This document shows, piece after piece, positions 1 through 5,461 of a stretch of DNA of 6,384 bases. Source of the DNA: UBA9337 sp036584565 (lineage in GTDB: Bacteria > Patescibacteriota > Minisyncoccia > Moranbacterales > UBA9337); contig JAZHDF010000028.1 in NCBI GenBank assembly GCA_036584565.1, forward strand, positions 1-6,384, in the 5' to 3' direction. How positions within the stretch are numbered: position 1 is the stretch's first letter; each line of letters begins with the position of its first letter. The translations under genes and the position numbers were made by a program. The notes under the pieces are model-generated. The model was not told where the DNA came from and ran no database searches. It saw nothing but the letters and a program-made list of their open reading frames with translations.

Positions 1-741
1 GACGAATCGACGGCGGATATGAGTATCGATGATGCGGTTTCAAAGATAAGAGGTAAAGACGGGACGGAGGTTAAATTAACGGTTTATCGAGCCGAGAGCG
101 AAGAAAAAACCAAAGAAATAATCGTTACTCGCGGATTTATCAAGGTGGAAAGCGTTACCTTGGAGATGAAAGATAACAACATCGCTTATTTTAATGTGGT
201 GCGTTTTGGAGATGATACCGCCATCGTTTTTAACCGCTTATTGAAGCAAGTACCCAGGGAAACCAAAGGTATTATTGTTGATTTGCGCAATAACCCCGGC
301 GGTTATTTGGATGTGGCTATTGATTTGGCGAGCTTGATGTTGCCCGATGGAAAAGTGGTGGTTATCGAAGAGGATAAGGAAGGAAAGAGAAAGAATTTTT
401 ATTCCCGGGGAGAGGATAAATTGAGTGCAATCGAAACAGTGGTTTTGATCAATGAGGGTAGCGCCAGCGCTTCGGAAATTCTCTCGGGAGCTTTGCGGGA
501 CAATCGGGATAATGTTACTTTGGTGGGCAAGAAATCCTACGGCAAAGGTTCGGTTCAGGAATTGATTGATCTGCCCGATAAAACCTCGGTCAAAATAACT
601 GTAGCGCGCTGGTTGACTCCCAACGGAGAGCAGATCAACGAAAAAGGCATCAGTCCTGACATCGAAGTGGATTTGACCGATGAAGATTACGAGAGCAATC
701 AAGATCCCCAACTGGACAAGGCCTTGGAACTGTTGAAGTAA
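1..741 (+). CDS. ctpA: S41 family C-terminal processing peptidase (CtpA/Tsp type), 5'-truncated
   Basis: Serine endoprotease of the S41 (tail-specific/carboxy-terminal processing) family, normally exported or membrane-anchored and acting on C-termini of envelope proteins. The frame is open from base 1, so the gene starts before the window; the ATG at 19 is internal because codons 1-18 read on as PDZ-domain sequence. Numbering from that Met: the end of the PDZ domain (about 1-30), then the protease core with LRNNPGG (about 88-94), GSASASE (147-153) and SYGKGSVQ (173-180). By alignment in my head to E. coli Tsp (Ser430/Lys455), the catalytic pair is Ser150 (codon 466) and Lys176 (codon 544). 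The C-terminus (NGEQINEKGISPDIEVDLT) is typical of the family and ends in TAA. The signal peptide and the start of PDZ are off-window. A terminator follows at once. The family call is firm; the exact paralogue (CtpA, B or other) is not resolvable. Confidence 0.95.
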   Translation, partial: DESTADMSIDDAVSKIRGKDGTEVKLTVYRAESEEKTKEIIVTRGFIKVESVTLEMKDNNIAYFNVVRFGDDTAIVFNRLLKQVPRETKGIIVDLRNNPGGYLDVAIDLASLMLPDGKVVVIEEDKEGKRKNFYSRGEDKLSAIETVVLINEGSASASEILSGALRDNRDNVTLVGKKSYGKGSVQELIDLPDKTSVKITVARWLTPNGEQINEKGISPDIEVDLTDEDYESNQDPQLDKALELLK

Positions 742-760
742 AAAAAGTTTTTTATATAAA
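733..760 (+). promoter_or_regulatory. Possible promoter for rarA overlapping the ctp end
   Basis: TTGAAG (733-738), 16-bp spacer, TATAAA (755-760). A start near 767 would fall inside the ctp terminator stem, so the new transcript would lack the 5' arm and would not be terminated there. It is the only reasonable promoter-like pair close to rarA, but the AT-rich context makes a chance match possible. Confidence 0.3.
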
Positions 761-795
761 AATGGGGATTCTTTTCTTTCCCCGTTTTTATTTTA
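758..795 (+). terminator. Rho-independent terminator after ctp
   Basis: Ten-base-pair stem 758-767 / 780-789 (AAAAATGGGG with CCCCGTTTTT, one G-U wobble), 12-nt loop, and a T-rich 3' side running to 795. It lies 17 nt after the ctp stop and before rarA, so it separates the two transcription units. Confidence 0.8.
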
Positions 796-820
796 AGCGG
801 ATTATTTTTTGGAAAAAGTT

Positions 821-2026
821 ATGCATAATCAAAAATATATTCCTTTGGCCGATAGGATGAGGCCTCAATCTTTTGAGCATTTTTTCGGTCAAGCGGAGCT
901 CACCGCCGAAAATTCTTATCTGCGCAAAATTATCGAAAACGATGCTATTTTTTCGATGATTTTTTGGGGTCCGCCCGGAAGCGGCAAGACCACTTTGGCG
1001 GAAATTATCGCTCGGGAAACCAAGGCTGATTTTATCAAGGTTAGCGCCGTCGATAGCGGAGCCAAAAAATTGAGGGAAGTTCTTCTTCGGGCGGAAAAAA
1101 ATTTAGAGGAAAACAAAAGAACAATTCTTTTTTTGGATGAAATTCATCGTTGGAACAAGGCTCAGCAGGATAAACTTTTGCCTTATTTGGAAAAAGGTAT
1201 ACTTATTTTAATCGGAGCGACAACCGAAAATCCGAGTTTTGAAATTAATTCGGCTCTTCTTTCTCGGGCGCGGGTTTTTGTTTTGCAAAAATTGGCGGTC
1301 GGGGATTTGAAAAAAATAATTCAAGAGGCGTTGAAAAATAAAGAGCGCGGTTTGGGAAAAATCAAAATTGAAATGGATGAAAAGAGTTTGAACTTTTTGG
1401 CTAATTTGGCCAACGGAGACGCGCGCAACGCTTTAAATATTTTGGAGTCGGCTTCCAATTTCGGAAAAAAAATCGATATCGAGTTGATCAAAAAAGCGGC
1501 CCAAAAAACTCATTTACTGTATGATAAAAGCGGAGAAGAACATTATAATGTGATTTCCGCTTTGCACAAATCGATGCGAGGTGGAGATGCCGATGCGGCG
1601 GTGTATTGGCTGGCGCGAATGTTGGAGGGCGGAGAGGATCCGATTTATATCGCTCGGCGTTTGGTGCGATTCGCTTCCGAGGATATCGGTTTGGCCAATA
1701 ACACGGCTTTGATTTTGGCCAATGCGGTTTTTGAAAGTTGCCAAAAACTGGGGGTGCCGGAATGCAATGTGCATTTGGCGCAATGCGTGATTTATCTTTC
1801 CAAATCCAAAAAAAGCATCGTTGCTTACGAGGCTTACAATCAAGCCAGAGCGGATGTTTATAAATTCGGCAACTTGCCGGTCCCTTTGCATCTGAGAAAC
1901 GCCCCGACAAAATTGATGAAAGATTTAAATTACGGCAAGGATTATAAATATACCCCCAAAGAAGACAGTTCGAAGCAGGAATATTTCCCACCGGGGTTGC
2001 GGGGTAAAAAATATCTTGGGGGTTGA
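821..2026 (+). CDS. rarA: Replication-associated recombination protein RarA (MgsA), AAA+ ATPase
   Basis: Clamp-loader-like AAA+ ATPase of the RarA/MgsA/WRNIP1 family, acting in the cytoplasm at stalled forks. Numbering from ATG 821 (401 aa): N-terminal PLADRMRP motif, Walker A GPPGSGKTT at about 50-58 with Lys56, Walker B ILFLDEIH with Asp106-Glu107, sensor 1 GATTENPSFE at about 132-141, arginine-finger region LLSRAR at about 147-152, then the family's helical C-terminal part including SEDIGLAN and LRNAPTKLMK. Length is close to the usual 400-450 aa, so the gene is complete. A TTG at 809 would add four residues; ATG 821 is preferred because GGA at 811-813 sits 7 nt upstream as a weak Shine-Dalgarno and the protein then begins just before the conserved N-terminal motif. 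It ends in TGA. Downstream is a separate promoter and a small gene. Identification is secure. Confidence 0.95.
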   Translation: MHNQKYIPLADRMRPQSFEHFFGQAELTAENSYLRKIIENDAIFSMIFWGPPGSGKTTLAEIIARETKADFIKVSAVDSGAKKLREVLLRAEKNLEENKRTILFLDEIHRWNKAQQDKLLPYLEKGILILIGATTENPSFEINSALLSRARVFVLQKLAVGDLKKIIQEALKNKERGLGKIKIEMDEKSLNFLANLANGDARNALNILESASNFGKKIDIELIKKAAQKTHLLYDKSGEEHYNVISALHKSMRGGDADAAVYWLARMLEGGEDPIYIARRLVRFASEDIGLANNTALILANAVFESCQKLGVPECNVHLAQCVIYLSKSKKSIVAYEAYNQARADVYKFGNLPVPLHLRNAPTKLMKDLNYGKDYKYTPKEDSSKQEYFPPGLRGKKYLGG

Positions 2027-2051
2027 ATTTTTGGGCCTTTTGAGCTAGTAT
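2023..2051 (+). promoter_or_regulatory. Promoter candidate for the 85-aa gene
   Basis: TTGAAT (2023-2028, 4 of 6), exactly 17-bp spacer, TAGTAT (2046-2051, 4 of 6). The -35 overlaps the rarA stop codon. A start near 2058 would give a leader of about 38 nt carrying the strong ribosome binding site. Confidence 0.4.
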
Positions 2052-2081
2052 TTAATCGGTTATTTTTTATTCAATACAAGG

Positions 2082-2089
2082 AAAGGAGG
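2082..2089 (+). promoter_or_regulatory. Strong Shine-Dalgarno (AAAGGAGG)
   Basis: AAAGGAGG ends 6 nt before ATG 2096. It is unusually strong for this window, where most starts lack any recognisable site, and it fixes the start of the small gene. Confidence 0.85.
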
Positions 2090-2095
2090 ATAGGT

Positions 2096-2353
2096 ATGGA
2101 GATCAAAATTGATGGCAAGAAGTTTACTGTCGGAGAAGATGAGTATACTGAAATTTTGAGGCAAATCGGGAGATTTAAAAATTACTTAACCAAAAATCAG
2201 ATGGCTTTTTGCGAATGGAGGAAAAGGTTTGGCCATGAAAAGGATTCTGATTTAAAAACTTTTTTGAACAGAAATAAATATGCTCTTCTGGCGAAGGAAG
2301 TCGGTTTCGGGCTTCTCCTTGCTGAAATCAATCCTTGCCCCATGGGGCATTAA
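2096..2353 (+). CDS. Small protein of unknown function (85 aa)
   Basis: I do not recognise the family. The 85-residue product has no signal peptide or membrane segment and is rich in charged residues; it opens with a short beta-like stretch (MEIKIDGKKFTVGEDEY) followed by probable helices, with a central basic-aromatic patch (CEWRKRFGHEK, about residues 39-49) and a C-terminus ending NPCPMGH. Two cysteines (39 and 81) show no metal-site pairing. The case for a real gene is its own promoter candidate, the best Shine-Dalgarno in the window and a hairpin terminator just after the stop. It sits 69 bp after rarA and ends convergent with dus. Expression is probably monocistronic and may be high. 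A cytosolic, possibly nucleic-acid-associated role is only a guess from charge. Confidence 0.8.
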   Translation: MEIKIDGKKFTVGEDEYTEILRQIGRFKNYLTKNQMAFCEWRKRFGHEKDSDLKTFLNRNKYALLAKEVGFGLLLAEINPCPMGH

Positions 2354-2368
2354 CCGCCTGTCACTTTT

Positions 2369-2408
2369 CGGGATTCGGACTATTGTCCGGATCTCGGTTT
2401 TATTTTTT
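2369..2408 (+). terminator. Rho-independent terminator after the 85-aa gene
   Basis: Twelve-base-pair stem 2369-2380 / 2385-2396 with two G-U wobbles, TATT loop, and T-rich tail 2398-2408. The hairpin overlaps the last codons and stop of convergent dus. The minus-strand side lacks a clear T-run, so it works mainly for plus-strand transcripts. Confidence 0.85.
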
Positions 2409-3345
2409 CTAAAACATTGCGGACGTCTTTTAAATTTTCAATTCGAACCGCTTGAGCGCGGAGCTTGGAGGCCTCCGGTACTCCGCGGAGATAAGCCGCC
2501 AATTGGGGGCGAAAAGCGATAAAGCCTTTTTCTCCGTAATATTTTTGTATCAAGCGGGCGTGGCTGAAGATTATTTTTTTCTTTTCCTCCTCGTCCGGGC
2601 GGGAATAATTGCCGGTACGCAAAAAATCTTTGATTTGCCCAAATATCCAAGGATTGCCGATGGCACCTTGGCCGATCATCAAGGTTGGACAGTCGGTTTT
2701 TTCCAAATAAAATTTAGCGTCTTCGGGAGTTTTGATTCCGCCGTTATAAATAATAGTAATTTTTAAAATAGTTTTTAATTTTTTAACAATTTGCCAATCG
2801 GGCTCGGCATGAAACATCCCCGGCAAAGTGCGGGCGTGGACGACCAATTGATCAATTCCCGCTTTTTCCAGGCGGGGCGCAAAAGTTAAAATCTCAGCGG
2901 AATTTTTGAGTCCCAATCTGGTTTTGAGAGACAGGGGCAGCGTAGTGGATTTTTTTATCGCCTCGACAATCTCGATTACTTCGTCGATTTTCCCCATTTG
3001 CACCGCTCCGTAGCCGGCTTTTTGGGCTTTTTTGACCGGACAGCCGAGATTGATATCGATTCCAAGCGGTTTGATTTCTTTTTCAATTACTTGAGCGGCA
3101 TAAGACATGGAGTCCGGCGCATTGCCGAAAATTTGCACCCAATAATTTTTTTCCGGAGGGCCGAATTTCTCCGCCAAAGACAAAGATTGATTGTAGGCTG
3201 ATCGGTTGCGAAAAATTCCCTCGGCGCTGACCATCTCGCTCCAAGTGATATCCGCTCCCGATTCTTGGCAAATCTGACGCATGGCCTTGTCGGTAAAGCC
3301 GGCCATCGGCGCCAGAGCCAATTTAATTTTTTTATTCTCTAGCAT
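2380..3345 (-). CDS. dus: tRNA-dihydrouridine synthase (DusB-like)
   Basis: Flavin-dependent reductase that converts uridine to dihydrouridine in the tRNA D-loop. The 321-aa product is full length for the family. Visible motifs: APMAGFTD at 12-19 (FMN-binding start of the TIM barrel), DINLGCPV at 97-104 with catalytic Cys102, KTRLG at 141-145 (Lys141), VHART at 169-173 (His170), NGGI at 201-204 and GQGAIGNPWIF at 225-235 (phosphate-binding loops), then the helical tRNA-binding C-terminal domain with FRPQLAAYLRGVP. The motif pattern is closest to DusB; the precise target uridine cannot be read from sequence. ATG 3345 is chosen because the conserved barrel begins a few residues later; no Shine-Dalgarno is visible. 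Stop is TAG. It has its own promoter candidate upstream and is convergent with the 85-aa gene. Confidence 0.95.
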   Translation of the reverse strand: MLENKKIKLALAPMAGFTDKAMRQICQESGADITWSEMVSAEGIFRNRSAYNQSLSLAEKFGPPEKNYWVQIFGNAPDSMSYAAQVIEKEIKPLGIDINLGCPVKKAQKAGYGAVQMGKIDEVIEIVEAIKKSTTLPLSLKTRLGLKNSAEILTFAPRLEKAGIDQLVVHARTLPGMFHAEPDWQIVKKLKTILKITIIYNGGIKTPEDAKFYLEKTDCPTLMIGQGAIGNPWIFGQIKDFLRTGNYSRPDEEEKKKIIFSHARLIQKYYGEKGFIAFRPQLAAYLRGVPEASKLRAQAVRIENLKDVRNVLEKIKPRSGQ

Positions 3346-3368
3346 ATTTTTTATTTAGATTCTTTTTT

Positions 3369-3397
3369 AGTATGAAAGAATAAACAAAATCGGTCAA
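3369..3397 (-). promoter_or_regulatory. Promoter of dus
   Basis: Read on the minus strand: TTGACC (3397-3392, 5 of 6), 17-bp spacer, CATACT (3374-3369, 4 of 6). A start near 3362 would leave a leader of about 17 nt. The -35 lies in the loop of a perfect 10-bp inverted repeat. Confidence 0.55.
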
Positions 3398-3412
3398 TGG
3401 AGGATTTTGTTT
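3382..3412. repeat. Perfect 10-bp inverted repeat around the dus -35
   Basis: AAACAAAATC (3382-3391) and GATTTTGTTT (3403-3412) are perfectly complementary across 11 nt that contain the -35 hexamer. This is operator-like in placement. A second 7-bp inverted repeat (3359-3365 / 3375-3381, ATTCTTT/AAAGAAT) brackets the -10. No T-run follows on the plus strand, so it is not an obvious terminator. Confidence 0.5.
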
Positions 3413-3474
3413 TATAGATAGGGCGGATAGGGTTGTAAAAAATTAAGCATATTTTATACTTTTCCATTTTTTTA

Positions 3475-3483
3475 TGCTAGATT
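3475..3483 (+). promoter_or_regulatory. Extended -10 promoter for the C39-like gene
   Basis: TGC at 3475-3477 followed by TAGATT at 3478-3483 forms an extended -10 (TGnTAnnnT). The region about 17 bp upstream (TTATAC, 3454-3459) is a poor -35, as is common with extended -10 promoters. A start near 3490 gives a leader of about 50 nt. Confidence 0.45.
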
Positions 3484-3539
3484 ATCTATGAAGAAGATGT
3501 GTTACACCTCCCCACCTTTTATTTAATAACCTAAATATT

Positions 3540-4274
3540 ATGAAAGATTTAAAAATAGAGATTAAAATGCAAAAAGATGAAGAGTGTTTGTCGGAGTGCT
3601 TGTTTTCCGTAATAAAATATTATGGAATAAATGTAATAATAGATGATATAATTTTTTCTATATCCAATAATTCCGATAAATTATATGATTGGGAATTTAA
3701 AGCGGGTAATTTTGCATTAAACAATGGTTTAAAGTCAACAATTTATACAAATGTTTCGTATCTTTTTGATCCGTCATGGCACAACTTAGACAATAATAAA
3801 CTTTTAGAAAAAATGAAAAAAGAGGCGAAATATTTTTATAAAAGAGCGGAAGAAATAAATAAAGAGCCGGAACAAAAAAACTACATATTTCCAAACAAGT
3901 TTATAGCCGAAAGATATAAAAAAGAAATAGACGCTGCTATCGGTTATGTTGAAAATAATGGCAATATATTGTTTGATCCAATTTCAAAAGATCTGATAAA
4001 ATCATTACTCAATAGGGAAGTGCCTGTGATAGTATCCATCAATCCGGCATTGTTGCATCGAATGAAGCGAGCATACAATTTTAAACCGGATGATATTCGC
4101 GGATCTGCATGGGGACATGTTATTATTATTAGTGGTTATGATGGCAATGATTTTATTATTGCGGATCCGGGAGGGGATTTTTATTCCGGCGCATTTAAAT
4201 ATTCGATGAATATGGATCGTGTAGTAGAAAGTATTTTAAGATATAATGGCCAAATGATAGTGATTGAAAAATAA
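3540..4274 (+). CDS. C39-like (papain-fold) cysteine peptidase, stand-alone
   Basis: 244-residue product resembling the C39 / C39-like peptidase superfamily. Near the N-terminus, residues 11-29 (Q11, then EECLSECL and YYG) match the family pattern Q-x(5)-C-G/x-x-A/x-x-L...YYG; Cys16 lies 13 residues before the Gly of YYG, as in ComA-type C39 domains. The other half of the site is WGHVIIISGYDGNDFIIADP, giving His193 and Asp209. So Cys16, His193 and Asp209 form a plausible catalytic triad, with Gln11 a possible oxyanion-hole residue. Between them is a Lys/Glu-rich helical insertion (about 85-135). There is no ABC-transporter domain, signal peptide or membrane segment, so this is a free cytosolic enzyme, not a bacteriocin exporter. 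ATG 3540 has no Shine-Dalgarno. Codons are strongly AT-biased compared with the genes before it, suggesting acquisition. A broken small reading frame and a terminator follow. Substrate is unknown. Confidence 0.75.
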   Translation: MKDLKIEIKMQKDEECLSECLFSVIKYYGINVIIDDIIFSISNNSDKLYDWEFKAGNFALNNGLKSTIYTNVSYLFDPSWHNLDNNKLLEKMKKEAKYFYKRAEEINKEPEQKNYIFPNKFIAERYKKEIDAAIGYVENNGNILFDPISKDLIKSLLNREVPVIVSINPALLHRMKRAYNFKPDDIRGSAWGHVIIISGYDGNDFIIADPGGDFYSGAFKYSMNMDRVVESILRYNGQMIVIEK

Positions 4275-4333
4275 GATAAGCACGACGATAAGATATTTAG
4301 CAAACCATTTCTGATTTCAGGAGGATATGAATT

Positions 4334-4546
4334 ATGAAAATCTAGGATTTTTTTCTGAAAATATTTGGGTGCGGTCCGAAAAAGGAGACTGTTGCAGATA
4401 AAGACTCAAAAAGTAGAACAATCTGCAATTGTTATGCCGACTTAGATGAAAAGTCTATTCCCGGATGCATTAGACAAAATAATCACAGAACCTTAAATTT
4501 CGATGATTTCAGCCATAGATCAGAGATGCCATGGCGGGAAAAATAA
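4334..4546 (+). pseudogene. Small Cys-containing reading frame with in-frame TAG at codon 4
   Basis: AGGAGG at 4319-4324 is followed after 9 nt by ATG 4334, then two codons, TAG (4343-4345), then 66 sense codons to TAA at 4544. The post-TAG product starts DFFLKIFGCGPKKE, continues hydrophilic with SRTICNCYADLDEKSIPGC and ends PWREK; cysteines fall as GCG, CNC and PGC. A 66-codon open stretch in AT-rich DNA, an ideal Shine-Dalgarno and a terminator directly after the stop argue it is or was a gene. Alternatively, translation from ATG 4327 enters the same frame if one T is dropped from the T7 run at 4348-4354, so an indel or sequencing error is also possible. I do not recognise the family. It lies 59 bp after the C39-like gene and probably shares its transcript and terminator. 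It may be a disrupted gene, a translational-control site or a substrate of the peptidase; the last is speculation. Confidence 0.45.
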
Positions 4547-4564
4547 TTAAGAAGTGAAAAACAT

Positions 4565-4604
4565 ATTCACCTGACGGAAAATTTCTGTCGGGTGAATTTT
4601 TTTA
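4565..4604 (+). terminator. Rho-independent terminator closing the C39-like unit
   Basis: Thirteen-base-pair stem 4565-4577 / 4585-4597 with two G-U wobbles, 7-nt loop AAAATTT, and T7 tail (4597-4603). It is the strongest terminator in the window and begins 18 nt after the small reading frame's stop. Confidence 0.9.
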
Positions 4605-4619
4605 TAAACTATCCCGGTC

Positions 4620-4687
4620 AATCTTGGAAAATCTCAGAAAAGAGAGTAGGATAATAGTATTATCGGGATGATTTATGAAAAATAAAG
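4620..4687 (+). repeat. 68-bp direct repeat, copy 1 (rhuM promoter and first codons)
   Basis: Matches 5567-5634 at 65 of 68 positions without gaps; the three differences lie at 4642, 4649 and 4650. It contains the promoter, the 13-bp palindrome ATAATAGTATTAT (4651-4663) and the ATG with the first codons (MKNK) of the downstream rhuM gene. Similarity stops abruptly at 4687, where the sequence moves to the DUF3800 gene. It is therefore a displaced copy of the rhuM 5' end. Confidence 0.95.
4624..4652 (+). promoter_or_regulatory. Promoter in repeat copy 1, driving DUF3800
   Basis: TTGGAA (4624-4629), 17-bp spacer, TAGGAT (4647-4652). Compared with copy 2 (TAAAAT) the -10 has two A-to-G differences and should be weaker. 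It is the only promoter-like pair seen close to the DUF3800 gene. Confidence 0.5.
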
Positions 4688-4716
4688 GTGTTAATTTTTA
4701 TAAAAAATATAAATAA
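4675..4716 (+). CDS. 13-codon leader ORF from the rhuM start (MKNKGVNFYKKYK)
   Basis: The rhuM start codon in repeat copy 1 opens a 13-residue ORF whose first four residues (MKNK) equal those of the RhuM-like protein; the rest comes from the junction. Its TAA (4714-4716) lies 6 nt before the DUF3800 ATG, which has no Shine-Dalgarno of its own. The arrangement fits termination-reinitiation coupling. It is a by-product of the duplication and probably has no function as a peptide. Confidence 0.4.
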   Translation: MKNKGVNFYKKYK

Positions 4717-4722
4717 TTCAAA

Positions 4723-5352
4723 ATGGCTTATATATTCTTAGACGAAAGCGGAGATTTAGGATTTAAACCAACTTCTAGTAAATGGTTCCTTTTTACAATT
4801 GTTTTAACAAACGACCACAAAAAGATAGAAAAAGTTATTAAAAGTATCAGAAAGGGACTAAAGAAAAAATTTAAATTAAAAGAATTACATGCATATCACT
4901 CAGATGCCGTAACTAAACATCGAATGCTTAGAAAGTTATCAGAATTGGATGACTTCAAGGTGATGTGTATTATTTTGAATAAGAAAAAGGTTTACATTGA
5001 TTTACAAAATCAAAAAAACTACTTATATAATTACACCGCCAATATCCTCTTAGACAGGTTGCATAATAAAAAACTTATTAAAACTGAGGAGCCTATTAGT
5101 TTGTATATAGATCAAAAAGATACAAGTAAGTTTATTCGAGAAAATTTTGAAAAATATTTAAAAGATAATTTAGTAAAAAGAGGAAATAACGGAAAAATTG
5201 AAATAAGAATAAAGCCATCTCATACGGAAAAATGTTTACAGGCAGTTGATTTTGTTAGTTGGGCAATTTTTAGGAAATATGAAAAGGGAGACTATGAATA
5301 TTATGAAGATATAGAAGATAGAATTGTAGAGGAGAAACTGCTGTTTTCTTAG
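4723..5352 (+). CDS. DUF3800 domain-containing protein
   Basis: 209-residue product with the DUF3800 signature: hydrophobic strand then LDESGDLGF at the N-terminus (Asp7, Glu8, Ser9, Gly10), KLKELHAYHS (51-60, with Glu54 and His56), a strand ending LYID at 127-130 (Asp130), and the C-terminal KPSHTEKCLQAVDFVSWA (Gln173, Asp176). The spaced acidic residues and alternating strands fit the RNase H-like fold proposed for the family; catalytic activity is unproven. Members are common in phage, plasmid and defence-associated DNA. The length is typical, so it looks intact. Stop is TAG. No Shine-Dalgarno precedes ATG 4723; translation may rely on coupling to the 13-codon leader ORF. The gene is very AT-rich and lies with a convergent small-RNA unit between two 68-bp direct repeats, suggesting horizontal transfer as a module. 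Confidence 0.85.
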   Translation: MAYIFLDESGDLGFKPTSSKWFLFTIVLTNDHKKIEKVIKSIRKGLKKKFKLKELHAYHSDAVTKHRMLRKLSELDDFKVMCIILNKKKVYIDLQNQKNYLYNYTANILLDRLHNKKLIKTEEPISLYIDQKDTSKFIRENFEKYLKDNLVKRGNNGKIEIRIKPSHTEKCLQAVDFVSWAIFRKYEKGDYEYYEDIEDRIVEEKLLFS

Positions 5353-5361
5353 ATTTTAGAC

Positions 5362-5427
5362 AAAAAGAAAACCCTCTGCTTTGACGAGACGCCTTACGGT
5401 ATCTCAACACAGAGGGAATTACTTCTA
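5362..5427 (-). ncRNA. Candidate small structured RNA (about 65 nt), convergent with DUF3800
   Basis: On the minus strand a good promoter (TTGCAA, 17 bp, TGC-TAATAT) would start transcription near 5427. The transcript then forms a hairpin: outer stem CCCTCTG (5416-5410) with CAGAGGG (5378-5372), and an inner stem GAGA (5405-5402) with TCTC (5389-5386), one G-U wobble and one mismatch, two C-G pairs, and a GUAA tetraloop of the GNRA type. It ends in a U-rich tail (TTTTCTTTTT, 5371-5362). Promoter, structure and terminator fit in about 100 bp, and no ORF is present. The run of T exists only on the minus strand, so this is not simply the DUF3800 terminator, although the hairpin could also slow plus-strand transcription. 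No known RNA family is recognised. Its location 10 nt past the DUF3800 stop suggests a functional link; that link is inference. Confidence 0.55.
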
Positions 5428-5432
5428 ATCAT

Positions 5433-5461
5433 ATATTAGCACAATTGACAAGTTTTTGCAA
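5433..5461 (-). promoter_or_regulatory. Promoter of the candidate small RNA
   Basis: Minus strand: TTGCAA (5461-5456), 17-bp spacer, extended -10 TGC-TAATAT (5441-5433). The extended -10 is of the same form as the one before the C39-like gene. It points away from rhuM and towards the 3' end of DUF3800. Confidence 0.6.

Noticed and set aside
238..711. Minus-strand 157-aa ORF opposite ctp
   Set aside because: Lies wholly inside a gene with clear S41 motifs; no family motif of its own.
809..820. TTG start four codons before rarA ATG
   Set aside because: ATG 821 has a better-placed GGA and suits the family N-terminus.
1488..1991. Minus-strand ORFs of 167 and 125 aa opposite rarA
   Set aside because: Antisense shadows of a well-defined AAA+ protein; composition not protein-like.
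2024..2026. Possible UGA recoding as in Absconditabacteria/Gracilibacteria
   Set aside because: No internal in-frame TGA occurs in the conserved genes, and rarA ends with TGA at the expected C-terminus.
2452..2766. Plus-strand 104-aa ORF opposite dus
   Set aside because: Shadow of dus, whose catalytic motifs are on the minus strand.
4343..4345. General TAG recoding to explain the small frame
   Set aside because: dus and DUF3800 both end at TAG in the expected places, so TAG is a normal stop here.
4334..4546. RiPP/bacteriocin precursor processed by the C39-like enzyme
   Set aside because: No double-glycine leader, and no exporter or modification gene in view; kept only as speculation.
5372..5416. 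Hairpin as simply the DUF3800 terminator
   Set aside because: No T-run follows it on the plus strand; the T-run is on the minus-strand side.
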